Below, piece after piece: positions 17,895 to 26,398 of a stretch of 64,000 bases of DNA (positions are counted from its first letter, which is position 1; every line of letters begins with the position of its first letter). The translations under genes and the position numbers were made by a program. Where the stretch lies: the NCBI RefSeq assembly GCF_022513585.1, contig NZ_JAKWBF010000027.1, positions 1 to 64,000 on the forward strand. Direction: 5' to 3'. The stretch is from Gordonia gummivorans. GTDB taxonomy: Bacteria > Actinomycetota > Actinomycetes > Mycobacteriales > Mycobacteriaceae. The notes under the pieces are model-generated. The model was given only the letters and a program-made list of their open reading frames with translations. It ran no database searches and was not told where the DNA came from.

Positions 17895-18074
17895 GCCCAC
17901 CAGTGCGAACGGCGGGCGTCGTGGTCCGTGTCTCGACCGCCGCCGACGGTGACCTTCCGCGCGAAACCGGCCGTATTTCGCGGCCTCTCGGGGCATGCGG
18001 GTGTAGTTTCACCACAGGGTCCCGACAAGAGATACTCGACGATTTCTGCCGCCGGTTGGGTCAGGAGGAGACGA

Positions 18075-19046
18075 ATGCCGATCGTGGAACACCGCAAGCC
18101 GAGTCTCCGGTCGTACCCGATGTGGCTGGGCACCAGGCTGTTGTTGAAGCCCACCCTCGCACTGTGGCCGCTGAACAAGACCGGGATGGCCGGACTGTTT
18201 CTCATCGACCTGCTGTTCGCAGTCGGGCCAAAGCCGCGCGGCGTGGTTCGCGAGCAGATGACCCTCGCCGACCGTCCCGTCGAGCTGATCGTCCCGGCGG
18301 GACCGTCACGCCGGGACAGTGACACCGCCATGCTCTACCTGCACGGCGGTGCGTTCGTCGTCTGCGGACTCGGCACCCACCGCTCGATCGCGGCCCGGAT
18401 GGCGCGCTCCTGCGAGATCCCGGTGTTCTCACTCGAATACCGGCAGCTCCCCAACGCGGGGGTGGGGGCATCGGTGGCCGACGCGGTCGCCGCCTACACC
18501 GAACTGCTGACCGAACGTGGCTACCGGCGGGTGGTCGTGGCCGGCGACTCGGCGGGTGGTTTCCTGGCCGCGAAGATCGTCGAGGCGGCCGCGGAACGCG
18601 ACCTCCCGGCGCCGGTCGCGCTGATCGGCTTCTCGCCGCTGCTCGACCTCGACATCGCCGACAACCCCGACCGCTCCAGCCGTTCGGACGCCTACATTCC
18701 GCTGTCCAAGATGCGCAAGCTCGAGTCGCTGTTCGACCGTGGGCCGGTCCCGTTGACCGGCGTCCGGCGCATCCGGGACATCGCAGCGGAGGATTTTCCG
18801 CCGACGGTGCTCATCACCGCCGAGAACGAACTGCTCGAGCCCGACGCCATCGAGTTGGTCGAAGGGCTCGACGAAGCAGGCGTCGACGCCGCGGTCCACA
18901 GCTACTCGTGGCAGGTACACGCGTTCCCAGTGCTCGCCGTGCACCATCCGGACACATTGCACGCCATCGAGGTGACCGCCGCATTCGTGGTCCAGGCGAT
19001 GAGAGAGGGCAAGAACGCTGACGACCGAACCGAACGGGCCGGCTGA
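18075..19046 (+). CDS. Alpha/beta hydrolase, hormone-sensitive-lipase family esterase
   Basis: A 323-residue esterase of the HSL (Lip) family common in mycobacteria. The oxyanion-hole motif LHGGAF includes His90, the nucleophile elbow is GDSAGG with Ser159, and the catalytic His282 is in QVHAFPVL; the acidic residue is in the ENELLEPD segment. It would hydrolyse short to medium acyl esters. No signal peptide is evident. A near-perfect AGGAGGAG ends 4 nt before ATG 18075, so longer versions beginning at 17928 are rejected. Its last 29 nt overlap the next gene (19018), which suggests a coupled operon with the DUF202 and acyl-CoA dehydrogenase genes. Confidence 0.9.
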   Translation: MPIVEHRKPSLRSYPMWLGTRLLLKPTLALWPLNKTGMAGLFLIDLLFAVGPKPRGVVREQMTLADRPVELIVPAGPSRRDSDTAMLYLHGGAFVVCGLGTHRSIAARMARSCEIPVFSLEYRQLPNAGVGASVADAVAAYTELLTERGYRRVVVAGDSAGGFLAAKIVEAAAERDLPAPVALIGFSPLLDLDIADNPDRSSRSDAYIPLSKMRKLESLFDRGPVPLTGVRRIRDIAAEDFPPTVLITAENELLEPDAIELVEGLDEAGVDAAVHSYSWQVHAFPVLAVHHPDTLHAIEVTAAFVVQAMREGKNADDRTERAG

Positions 19047-19404
19047 GGACGACCGCGAATCCGGATCGGCTGTCCCCGGCGCAGTCGACGCCCGGTTCAG
19101 CCTCGCGGCCGAACGCACCCTGCTGGCCTGGATCCGAACCGCCCTCGGATTTCTGGCGGGCGGTGTCGCGATCGTCTACATCGCACCCGATGTCACCGAC
19201 ACCATCGTGGAGACCTCGCTGGGGCTCATTATGGTCGCGCTGGGCTGCGTGGTCACGATCATCGGCGCGTGGCGCTGGCGCCGGGTCACCAACGCACTCG
19301 AACGCGGCGGCCCGATGCCGGGGCCATCTCAAGTGCTGTTCGTGGTCGCTGCGATAGTGGTGGTGGCCGTTGCGATCGCGGTGTCGATCGTGCTGCAGAA
19401 CTGA
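19018..19404 (+). CDS. DUF202 (YidH-like) membrane protein with probable CTG start
   Basis: An open frame of 128 residues encoding the DUF202 signature DARFSLAAERTLLAWIRTAL followed by three membrane helices (LGFLAGGVAIVYIA, LGLIMVALGCVVTIIG, VLFVVAAIVVVAVAIAVSIV). The frame opens after TGA at 19000-19002 and contains no ATG, GTG or TTG before the signature; the first is ATG 19207, which would cut the domain in half. CTG 19018, 8 nt after GAGAGGG, encodes LTTEPNG, a plausible start. The family is small inner-membrane proteins of unknown role. It overlaps the esterase end and sits 8 nt before the dehydrogenase gene, inside an apparent operon. The protein is well supported, the start less so. 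Confidence 0.72.
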   Translation: MTTEPNGPAEDDRESGSAVPGAVDARFSLAAERTLLAWIRTALGFLAGGVAIVYIAPDVTDTIVETSLGLIMVALGCVVTIIGAWRWRRVTNALERGGPMPGPSQVLFVVAAIVVVAVAIAVSIVLQN

Positions 19405-19412
19405 GGAGACAG

Positions 19413-20597
19413 ATGTCCGCACAGTCCGTTGAAGAACTGTTCGCGCTCGATGTGCTCATCGACGACGAAGAGCGCGCCATCGTCGACACCGTCCGCGAGT
19501 TCGGCGCCCGCCGCCTCCGGCCTCTTGTCGCCGGGTGGTTCGAGGACGGCGCGTTGCCGGTGCGTGACCTCGCTCTCGAACTCGGTGAGCTCGGTCTGTT
19601 CGGCATGCACCTGGACGGGTATGGGTGTGCCGGGACGTCGGCGACCGCCTACGGTCTCGCATGTCTCGAACTCGAAGCCGTGGACTCCGGGCTGCGGAGT
19701 TTCGTCTCGGTGCAGGGGTCGTTGTCGATGTTCGCGATCCGTGCCTTCGGTAGCGACGAACAGCGCGACGAGTGGTTGCCCCGCATGGCGAAGGGGGAGG
19801 CGATCGGCTGCTTCGGGCTCACCGAACCCGATTTCGGCTCCAACCCGGCGGGCATGCGTACCACCGCGAAACGCGACGGCGACGACTGGATTCTCAACGG
19901 CGCCAAGATGTGGATCACCAACGGCAGTGTCGCCGACGTCGCCGTGGTCTGGGCCCGCACCGACCTCGGTGAAGGGTCGCGCGGCATCCGCGGCTTCGTG
20001 GTGCCCACGGACACACCAGGTTTCCGCGGTATCGAGATCAAACACAAGATGTCGTTGCGGGCGTCGGTCACCGCCGAGTTGGTGCTCGAGGACGTCCGTC
20101 TTCCGGCGTCGGCCATGCTGCCGGAGGTCGAGGGACTCAAGGGACCGCTCAGCTGCCTCAACGAGGCGCGGTTCGGCATCGTCTTCGGCGCGGTGGGCGC
20201 CGCGCGCGATTGCCTGGAGGCCGCAATCGATTACGCGGGTGACCGCGAAGTGTTCGACAAGGCTCTCGCCGGCTACCAGATCACCCAGGTCAAACTGGCC
20301 GACATGGCACTCGAGGTCGGCAAGGCGCAGTTGCTCGCCCTTCATCTGGGCCGACGCAAGGACGCCGGCGGCCTGCGTCCCGAGCAGATCAGCCTCGGCA
20401 AACTCAACAACGTCCGGGAGGCCATCGCGATCGCGCGCGAATGCCGAACGATACTGGGCGCCAACGGGATCACCCTCGAGTACCCGGTGATCCGGCACGC
20501 GAACAACCTCGAATCCGTACTGACCTACGAGGGAACCAGCGAGATGGACCAGCTGATGATCGGCAAGGCCCTGACCGGAAAGGACGCCTTCCGATGA
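19413..20597 (+). CDS. Glutaryl-CoA-dehydrogenase-like acyl-CoA dehydrogenase
   Basis: A 394-residue acyl-CoA dehydrogenase. FAD and substrate signatures GCFGLTEPDFGSNP and NGAKMWITNG are present, and catalytic Glu373 lies in TYEGTSEMDQLMIGKALTG. The pattern YPVIRHANNLESVLTYEGT is typical of glutaryl-CoA dehydrogenase and the related FadE7 branch, so oxidative decarboxylation of glutaryl-CoA (lysine/tryptophan breakdown) is the best guess, with a generic acyl-CoA substrate as alternative. The N-terminus is short. GAGGAG lies 4 nt before ATG 19413. It overlaps the next small membrane gene by ATGA. M. tuberculosis, as I recall it, has fadE7 with a membrane protein gene near fgd1, like here. Confidence 0.9.
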   Translation: MSAQSVEELFALDVLIDDEERAIVDTVREFGARRLRPLVAGWFEDGALPVRDLALELGELGLFGMHLDGYGCAGTSATAYGLACLELEAVDSGLRSFVSVQGSLSMFAIRAFGSDEQRDEWLPRMAKGEAIGCFGLTEPDFGSNPAGMRTTAKRDGDDWILNGAKMWITNGSVADVAVVWARTDLGEGSRGIRGFVVPTDTPGFRGIEIKHKMSLRASVTAELVLEDVRLPASAMLPEVEGLKGPLSCLNEARFGIVFGAVGAARDCLEAAIDYAGDREVFDKALAGYQITQVKLADMALEVGKAQLLALHLGRRKDAGGLRPEQISLGKLNNVREAIAIARECRTILGANGITLEYPVIRHANNLESVLTYEGTSEMDQLMIGKALTGKDAFR

Positions 20598-20869
20598 CTT
20601 ACCACCAATACCAGCGCAACGCACAGAATTTCGCGAGCATCCTCACGATCGTCGGCGCCATCATCCTGATGGTCTGCGTCGGCGCGCTCACCTACACCTG
20701 GTGGCGCGACGGCCGATGGCTATGGGTCGCACTGGGTATCGCGATCATCGTGGTGAACATCGCGCTGATCTACCTCCAGTTCCGTCGCCGCAAGCTCACA
20801 CCGCCGGTGGTCGAGGGCAAGAAACCGCGCCGCGGTCTCATCGACCCTCTCGACGACCTCGACGACTGA
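20594..20869 (+). CDS. Small two-helix membrane protein
   Basis: A 91-residue protein with two hydrophobic helices (about 12-32 and 39-59) and a basic-then-acidic tail ending LIDPLDDLDD. No known domain. It begins in the ATGA overlap with the dehydrogenase stop, which implies translational coupling, and is the last gene of the esterase-DUF202-dehydrogenase group. It occupies the same place as the small transmembrane protein next to fadE7 in M. tuberculosis and may be the orthologue. Transcription probably ends at the repeat-borne terminator 21054-21084. Confidence 0.75.
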   Translation: MTYHQYQRNAQNFASILTIVGAIILMVCVGALTYTWWRDGRWLWVALGIAIIVVNIALIYLQFRRRKLTPPVVEGKKPRRGLIDPLDDLDD

Positions 20870-21255
20870 GACTCGCCGCCTGAGGCGCGATCGGCGCGAA
20901 GAGCCCCTTGCGCTCCTTGATCCGAAGAGTACTGCCTTCGGCCTCCTGAACTGCAGGAATACGTCATGGCCGTGCTCGCAAAATCTAGGGGAAGAGTTTC
21001 TTCCGCGAGGTTCGGAGTCGTCCCCCAGATAATTCGCGGGGAGGACTCCAAGGGTAGGGGAAGAGTTTCTTCCCCTACTTTTTTGGAGACGCACCGGCGA
21101 ATCGACGGTCCGTTCTGGACGGCTTCACTCTTCCCGCCTCCACGATCGCCGCGCAGGCGGTCGGTGGGTCGCTGATCTGCAAGTAGCGCATTTGCCCTGG
21201 TCACGACGCCACCCCTGTCTCGAAGTCGACAAGCCTCGAAGGGCTGGCGAGATAC
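20870..21255. other. Intergenic region carrying repeats (386 nt)
   Basis: No gene is seen here. It holds three repeats: a 27-nt copy (20928-20954) of a sequence found again at 54701-54727, the composite hairpin element at 20980-21085, and a 46-nt block (about 21131-21176) with high identity to about 54938-54984. It separates convergent genes. Confidence 0.7.
20980..21085 (+). repeat. Composite terminator repeat, copy A
   Basis: About 106 bp starting AAAATCTAGGGG. It has three hairpin-forming parts: a first TAGGGGAAGA...TCTTCC arm pair, a middle GTC-TCCCC...GGGGA-GAC stem (about 21017-21046), and a last perfect 11-bp stem (21054-21064 with 21068-21078, loop GTT) followed by six T (21079-21084). 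The last part is a canonical intrinsic terminator in the plus direction. Three more copies occur at 24423, 37643 and 55049. Confidence 0.85.
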
Positions 21256-23217
21256 TCAGGCGCTCAACGACTCCGGGCAGCACCGCTCACCGGTGACCTC
21301 GTCGGCGAACTGGGTGCGGTACAGCTCGGCGTAGCGTCCGCCGCGGGCGAGCAGCGTCGGGTGATCGCCGCGCTCGACGATCTGGCCCTGCTCGAGTACG
21401 ACGATCTCGTCGGCCGCGCGGATCGTCGAGAGCCGATGCGCGATCACGATCGACGTCCGGCCTTCCAGTGCTTCGGCTAGAGCTTCCTGAACAGCGATCT
21501 CCGACGTCGAATCCAGGTGTGCGGTGGCCTCGTCGAGGATCACCACCGACGGCTGCGCGATGAGGATTCGCGCGATCGTCATTCGCTGCCGCTCGCCGCC
21601 GGACAGTCGGTATCCGCGTTCGCCGACGACGGTGTCGAGGCCCTCGGGTAACGATTCCACCAGTTCGGCGAGCCGTGCTCGCCGTAGGGCTGCCCAGATC
21701 TCGTCGTCGGTGACATCGGGTTGTGCCAGAGCCAGATTCGCACGTATAGAGTCGTGGAACAGATGGCCGTCCTGGGTCACCAGCCCGACGGTGCGATGCA
21801 CCGATTCGAGCTTCAGATCTCGCACGTCGACCCCGTTGAGTTGGACCGATCCGGAGTCGACATCGTAGAGCCGGGTGACCAGCCCCGCGATGGTCGACTT
21901 TCCCGCGCCGGAACTGCCCACCAGGGCCAGCATGTGTCCCGGTGCGACGTCGAGGTCGATGTGGTGCAGGATCGTCTCGCCACCCCGGTTGTCCAGTTGG
22001 GCAACCTCTTCCAGCGATGCGAGCGACACCTTGTCGGCCGATGGGTACCCGAACGAGACGTCGGACAGTCGCACCGAGGTGGGCACGACCCCGCTGAGTT
22101 CCGCGCCGGGCACGTCGATCGCGTCGGGCCGGTCGGCGACCAGCGGCTCGAGGTCGAGCACCTCGAAGACGCGCTCGAAACTGACCAGCGCACTCATGAT
22201 CTCGACCCGTGCATTGGCGAGCGCGGTCAGCGGCGCGTACATCCGGGTGAGCAGGAGTGCCAGCGACACCACCGCGCCCGCCGACAGATGCTGATGTACG
22301 GCCAGCCAACCGCCGAGACCGTAGACCAGGGCGAGCGCCAACGCCGACACCAAGGTGAGTGCGGTCATGAACGCCGCTTGCAGCATGGCGCGTCGAACTC
22401 CGATGTCGCGCACACGATCTGCGCGTCCAGAGAACTCCGCCGACTCGATCTCCGGACGTCCGAACAGCTTCACCAGCGTCGCACCCGGCGCGGAGAACCG
22501 TTCGGTCATCTGGGTCGACATCCGAGCGTTGTGCTCGGCCGCCTCCCGCGACAGTGCCGCCATCCGGCCACCCATCGCCCGGGCGGGAATCACGAAGATG
22601 GGCAACAGGATCAATGCGAGGAGCGTGACCTGCCAGCTGATCGCGATCATCACGCCGAGCGTCAGCGCCAGGGTCACCGCGTTGGACACCACACCCGATA
22701 GCGTGTCGCTGAACGCTCGCTGCGCGCCGATGACGTCGTTGTTCAGCCGGCTCACCAGAGCGCCGGTGCGGGTGCGGGTGAAGAACGCGACCGGCATCCG
22801 CTGCACGTGGTCGAAGACGGCGCGACGCAGATCCAGGATCAGACCCTCACCGATGTTCGCCGACAGCCAGCGGACGACGACTCCGACGGCCGCCTCCACC
22901 ACGGCGATGAACGCGATCAGCATCGCCAACCCGACGATCGTCGAACCATCCCCGCCGTTGTGATTCGGCCCGCTCGCTGCGCTCCCGGCGCCGGCGGTGA
23001 TCAGGTTCACCACCCGTCCGGCCACCAGTGGCGTCACCACCGTCAGCACCGCGGTGAAGACCGACAACACCAGGAATGCGGCGATGCGTCGGCGATGCGG
23101 CCGGGCGAACCCGCCGATGCGGCGCAGCGTCGCCATCCGGTCGCCCCGCAGACGACGCTCGGACGGGGAGTTCGACGATTTGTACATCATGTCCCACGCG
23201 ACAGATTCCATGCTCAT
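21256..23217 (-). CDS. ABC exporter half-transporter (TM + ATPase)
   Basis: A 653-residue exporter with an N-terminal six-helix membrane domain and a C-terminal ATPase. ATPase motifs are GSSGAGKST (Walker A), LSGGERQRM (signature), VVILDEATAHLD (Walker B and D-loop) and VIAHRLST (H-loop His). It would work as a homodimer exporting lipids, peptides or drugs. The first external loop (about residues 74-88) includes AGSAASGPN, coded by the 36-bp repeat also found in livG. An unusual insertion of about 20 residues (ASLEEVAQLDNRGG) sits before the ATPase core. ATG 23217 is 6 nt after TAACCT (leaderless). The promoter holds a palindrome at 23232-23251 with MerR-type spacing. Confidence 0.9.
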   Translation of the reverse strand: MSMESVAWDMMYKSSNSPSERRLRGDRMATLRRIGGFARPHRRRIAAFLVLSVFTAVLTVVTPLVAGRVVNLITAGAGSAASGPNHNGGDGSTIVGLAMLIAFIAVVEAAVGVVVRWLSANIGEGLILDLRRAVFDHVQRMPVAFFTRTRTGALVSRLNNDVIGAQRAFSDTLSGVVSNAVTLALTLGVMIAISWQVTLLALILLPIFVIPARAMGGRMAALSREAAEHNARMSTQMTERFSAPGATLVKLFGRPEIESAEFSGRADRVRDIGVRRAMLQAAFMTALTLVSALALALVYGLGGWLAVHQHLSAGAVVSLALLLTRMYAPLTALANARVEIMSALVSFERVFEVLDLEPLVADRPDAIDVPGAELSGVVPTSVRLSDVSFGYPSADKVSLASLEEVAQLDNRGGETILHHIDLDVAPGHMLALVGSSGAGKSTIAGLVTRLYDVDSGSVQLNGVDVRDLKLESVHRTVGLVTQDGHLFHDSIRANLALAQPDVTDDEIWAALRRARLAELVESLPEGLDTVVGERGYRLSGGERQRMTIARILIAQPSVVILDEATAHLDSTSEIAVQEALAEALEGRTSIVIAHRLSTIRAADEIVVLEQGQIVERGDHPTLLARGGRYAELYRTQFADEVTGERCCPESLSA

Positions 23218-23223
23218 GCCGCC

Positions 23224-23229
23224 AGGTTA
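23224..23229 (-). promoter_or_regulatory. -10 box of the ABC exporter
   Basis: TAACCT on the minus strand ends 6 nt before ATG 23217. A TGGACT -35-like hexamer lies 19 nt upstream (about 23249-23254), an unusually long spacer that contains the 20-bp palindrome. Confidence 0.55.
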
Positions 23230-23231
23230 GA

Positions 23232-23251
23232 ACTTCAAGTTCACTTGAAGT
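23232..23251. promoter_or_regulatory. MerR/SoxR-like operator before the exporter
   Basis: ACTTCAAG-TTCA-CTTGAAGT, perfect 8-bp arms. It lies between the -35-like and -10 hexamers of the exporter promoter. MerR-family activators bind this way in 19-bp spacers, and the known SoxR site (CCTCAAGTTAACTTGAGG) is very similar. No MerR gene is present in the window. Confidence 0.6.
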
Positions 23252-23338
23252 CCACTCCTGCCGCGTTGGCCGTGCGCCCAACACCGTTGACCGGGCGCTT
23301 CGACGTGGCCGCCGTCACGCCCGACGACCCTCCGTGAG

Positions 23339-23344
23339 TAGGTT
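23339..23344 (+). promoter_or_regulatory. -10 box of fgd
   Basis: TAGGTT ends 6 nt before ATG 23351. Confidence 0.5.
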
Positions 23345-23350
23345 GGAGGC

Positions 23351-24364
23351 ATGGCAGAACTCAGACTCGGTTTCAAAGCGTCGGCAGAGCAGTTCGACCC
23401 GCGTGAGCTCGTGGAGATCGCGGTGGCCGCCGAGGAACACGGCATGGATTCGGTCGCGGTCTCCGACCACTTCCAGCCCTGGCGCCACAACGGTGGCCAT
23501 GCTCCCTTCTCGCTGGCGTGGATGGCCGCGGTCGGTGAGCGCACCAAGCGCGTGCAGATCGGCACCTCGGTGATGACCCCGACCTTCCGCTACAACCCGG
23601 CCGTCATCGCTCAGGCCTTCGCGTCGATGGGCTGCCTGTACCCGGGCCGCATCATGCTCGGCGTCGGCACCGGCGAGGCGCTCAACGAGTACGCCACCGG
23701 ATTCCAGGGCGAGTGGCCCGAGTTCAAGGAACGCTTCGCGCGCCTGCGCGAGGCCATCAAGCTGATGCGCGAACTGTGGACCGGCGAGGAGGTCAACTTC
23801 GACGGCGAGTACTACCACACCCAGGGTGCGTACATGTATGACGTTCCCTCACAACCGATCCCGGTCTACGTGGCGGCCGGCGGACCCGTCGTCGCACGGT
23901 ATGCGGGACGGGCCGGCGACGGCTTCATCTGCACCTCCGGCAAGGGGGCGGACCTCTACCAGGAGAAGCTGATTCCCGCGGTCAAGGAAGGAGCGGAGAA
24001 GGCCGAGCGCGACTTCGACGCGATCGACCGGATGATCGAGATCAAGATCTCCTACGATCCGGATCCCGAACTCGCCCTGGAGAACACCCGGTTCTGGGCA
24101 CCGTTGTCGCTGACCGCCGAACAGAAGCACAGCGTCAACTCCTCCACCGAGATGGAACGCCTCGCCGACGAACTCCCGATCGAGCAGGTCGCCAAGCGGT
24201 GGATCGTCGCATCCGATCCCGACGAGGCGGTCGAGAAGGTCAAGTTCTACACCGACTGTGGACTCAACCATCTGGTCTTCCACGCCCCTGGACACGATCA
24301 GCGACGGTTCCTCGAGAACTTCCAACGCGACCTCGAACCCCGACTGCGGAAGTTGTCGGTCTGA
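23351..24364 (+). CDS. fgd: F420-dependent glucose-6-phosphate dehydrogenase
   Basis: A 337-residue luciferase-like TIM-barrel enzyme that oxidises glucose-6-phosphate to 6-phosphogluconolactone and reduces coenzyme F420. It matches mycobacterial Fgd1 throughout: [17 protein letters not shown] near the active site (His40, Trp44), [27 protein letters not shown] (Glu109 region) and [11 protein letters not shown]. The usual length is kept. TAGGTT ends 6 nt before ATG 23351 and GGAGG lies between them, so either a leaderless or an SD-type start could operate. It supplies reduced F420 in the cytoplasm and is followed by a copy of the composite repeat terminator. Confidence 0.95.
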   Translation: MAELRLGFKASAEQFDPRELVEIAVAAEEHGMDSVAVSDHFQPWRHNGGHAPFSLAWMAAVGERTKRVQIGTSVMTPTFRYNPAVIAQAFASMGCLYPGRIMLGVGTGEALNEYATGFQGEWPEFKERFARLREAIKLMRELWTGEEVNFDGEYYHTQGAYMYDVPSQPIPVYVAAGGPVVARYAGRAGDGFICTSGKGADLYQEKLIPAVKEGAEKAERDFDAIDRMIEIKISYDPDPELALENTRFWAPLSLTAEQKHSVNSSTEMERLADELPIEQVAKRWIVASDPDEAVEKVKFYTDCGLNHLVFHAPGHDQRRFLENFQRDLEPRLRKLSV

Positions 24365-24422
24365 CCCGACGACTTCGGTTGTCGGCTTTTGACCTGGGGA
24401 AACACCATGGCGTCGTGCCCGC

Positions 24423-24528
24423 AAAATCTAGGGGAAGAGCTTCCTCCCCGGGGTTTATAGTCTTCCGCTAGAAATTCCTGGGGGAAGACACCAAGGGTAG
24501 GGGACGAGTTTTCTTCCCCTACTCTTGG
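24423..24528 (+). repeat. Composite terminator repeat, copy B
   Basis: Starts AAAATCTAGGGG and ends CCCCTACTCTTGG, about 106 bp, 59 nt after fgd and in the same orientation. The last stem GTAGGGGACGA...TTCTTCCCCTAC has an imperfect centre and the T-run is broken by C and G. The upstream flank (GACCTGGGGAAA..., from 24391) is also shared with copies C and D. Confidence 0.8.
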
Positions 24529-24542
24529 CGCCCTCAACGGCG

Positions 24543-24619
24543 TGACTGAGATCGGGCCGCTCAGGGCCGAGCTTCGGGATATTCCCGGAGGAACACCCTC
24601 ACAGGCCCGATCTCAGTCA
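24543..24619. repeat. Long inverted repeat upstream of EamA gene
   Basis: Perfect 16-bp arms TGACTGAGATCGGGCC (24543-24558) and its complement (24604-24619) around a 45-nt loop that itself has a small CGGGA/TCCCG stem. It could form a large cruciform or mRNA hairpin before the transporter gene. Confidence 0.7.
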
Positions 24620-24664
24620 TCTTGCCGGGCCACCAGTCGATGGCACCGGGTGCTGTCGGTTTCA

Positions 24665-25636
24665 ATGGCGCACATGACCTCCCGCTTGTTGCCGTCTGTC
24701 GCCGCGCTCGTGACGGTGGTGCTGTGGGCGTCGGCCTTCGTCGCGATCCGCGCGCTCGGCGATACGTTCTCGCCGGGGTCGATGGCATTCGGCCGGCTGT
24801 TGGCCGCTGTCGTGCCGTTGACGGCGATCCTCATCGCGGTGCGGTGGCGCACCCGCGGCACACCGTGGTTCCCGCGGGGCCGTGCGCTCGTACTCGTGAT
24901 CGCTTACGGCGTCGCGTGGTTCGCGCTGTACACGGTGCTGCTCAACTGGGCTGAGCAGCACCTCGACGCGGGCACTGCCGCCCTGCTGGTGAATCTGGCC
25001 CCGATCATGGTGGCCGAGTACGCGGGCGCATTCATGGGCGACGGGTTCCCGCGCGGCCTCGTGGTCGGCATGACGCTCGCGTTCTCGGGTGTGGTGCTCA
25101 TCGCGGTGGGGCCGTCGGCGTCGAACGGCGCGCACGCGGATTGGCTCGGCATCGTGCTCGGCCTTGCGACCGCGGTCCTCTACGCGATGGGCGTCTTGTT
25201 GCAGAAGGAGGCGCTGCACACCGTCGACGCCCTCACCGCCACGTGGCTGGGTGCGCTTGCCGGTCTCGTGGTGACGCTGCCGTTCGCCCCGACCGCCTAC
25301 TCCGAACTCGCCGGCGCCGAGACCGCCGAGGTGTGGTGGCTGATCTACCTCGGCGTGGGCCCCACCGCGATTGCCTTCACGACCTGGGCATATGCGCTGG
25401 CCCGTACTCGTGCGAGCACCATGGCCGCGACCACCCTGGTGGTTCCGGCGATCGTCGTGGGTATGTCGTGGTTGTTCCTCGGCGAACTGCCGACCACGGC
25501 CGGGCTGATCGGCGGGGCGCTGTGCCTCGTCGGGGTCGCCATCACGCGCAATCTGATTCCCCGTCGCTTCATTCCCCGTCGCTTCCTTCCATTGAGCAGC
25601 CGCATTTCATTGAGCCGAGGACGTGGGGACGGGTAA
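24665..25636 (+). CDS. EamA/DMT-family transporter
   Basis: A 323-residue membrane protein with ten hydrophobic helices in two EamA repeats (LWASAFVAIRALGDTFSPG in the first, LGLATAVLYAMGVLLQKEAL in the second). The family exports amino acids, nucleosides or other small metabolites; substrate is unknown here. The basic Arg/Ser tail after residue 295 (RRFIPRRFLPLSSRISLSRG) looks like an extension. The start is ATG 24665 or ATG 24674; neither has a clear ribosome-binding site. A 77-nt inverted repeat and the composite terminator lie immediately upstream, so it probably has its own promoter. Confidence 0.85.
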   Translation: MAHMTSRLLPSVAALVTVVLWASAFVAIRALGDTFSPGSMAFGRLLAAVVPLTAILIAVRWRTRGTPWFPRGRALVLVIAYGVAWFALYTVLLNWAEQHLDAGTAALLVNLAPIMVAEYAGAFMGDGFPRGLVVGMTLAFSGVVLIAVGPSASNGAHADWLGIVLGLATAVLYAMGVLLQKEALHTVDALTATWLGALAGLVVTLPFAPTAYSELAGAETAEVWWLIYLGVGPTAIAFTTWAYALARTRASTMAATTLVVPAIVVGMSWLFLGELPTTAGLIGGALCLVGVAITRNLIPRRFIPRRFLPLSSRISLSRGRGDG

Positions 25637-25704
25637 TCTTCAGTGCGCGGCGTCGGGGGGTCGACCGCGCGAGACAACCCGTCATCGGCCGAGGAGCCCT
25701 ACAC

Positions 25705-26352
25705 ATGCGCAAGCTCACCACCGGCATCATCGTCGGCGTCGCCCTCGCGACAGGTGCCGCGGGCACCGTGGCGATCGTCGGCACATCGTCGTCCGACGCG
25801 GCACCGCCACCACCGAGGCCGCAATACTGTGGTCAGTTCGCCGGCCGCGGCCCCGCCCCATCGTGCAGTTACGTGGCCGATCGCAACACCGTGGTGATCT
25901 TCTTGCGTAACAACGGATATCGACGCACTCCGGTGCGCTGTGACCTGTTCTCGGCAGGCCGGCAGTACCCGCTGGACTCGACCATCCTCGGCCCCGGTCG
26001 CCGCGGAAGCGTGTCGGCCGGCCTCACCCCGAGGGTGCCGCGCTCGTTCCTCGTGTCGTGCCGAAGCCTGACGCGGGGCTACCCCGAGGTGGACCGCCGG
26101 GTGCGGTTCACGGTCGCCCCGCCGCGGCCGACGTTCACTCCGCCGAAGCGCCCGACCACGACGCACCACCGACCGCCCACGCGTCAACGGCCGCCCGAGG
26201 GCCGTCCGACGCGTAACACCCACCCGATCCCGACCCCGACGACAACCACCACGACCACGACGGTCCGGCCCACCGGCGCGCCGCGACCACAGACGTCGAA
26301 CCCGCGACCCCACAACACCACCACGACGACAACCACCACGACTGCTTCCTGA
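25705..26352 (+). CDS. Secreted protein with Thr/Pro-rich tail
   Basis: A 215-residue exported protein. The signal peptide covers about 1-33 (LTTGIIVGVALATGAAGTVAIVG; cleavage near SDAA). A compact domain (about 38-140) has four cysteines (YCGQF, SCSYV, RCDLF, SCRSL) suggesting two disulfides. The last 75 residues are a Pro/Thr/Arg-rich tail with long Thr runs, a likely O-mannosylated stalk in this group. Function is unknown. GAGGAG lies 8 nt upstream of ATG 25705, and a TAATCT at about 25635 could be the -10. The longer frame from 25141 is a shadow of the upstream transporter. Confidence 0.7.
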   Translation: MRKLTTGIIVGVALATGAAGTVAIVGTSSSDAAPPPPRPQYCGQFAGRGPAPSCSYVADRNTVVIFLRNNGYRRTPVRCDLFSAGRQYPLDSTILGPGRRGSVSAGLTPRVPRSFLVSCRSLTRGYPEVDRRVRFTVAPPRPTFTPPKRPTTTHHRPPTRQRPPEGRPTRNTHPIPTPTTTTTTTTVRPTGAPRPQTSNPRPHNTTTTTTTTTAS

Positions 26353-26385
26353 CCTGCCGCGGTACGCGCGCCGCGAACGGTTGGA

Positions 26386-26391
26386 TACGGT
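26386..26391 (+). promoter_or_regulatory. -10 box of tetR, leaderless
   Basis: TACGGT ends 7 nt before ATG 26399. Confidence 0.45.
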
Positions 26392-26398
26392 TTCTCCT

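Noticed and set aside
26220..26350. Microsatellite of ACC/ACG/ACA triplets
   Set aside because: It encodes the Thr/Pro-rich tail of the secreted protein at 25705-26352.
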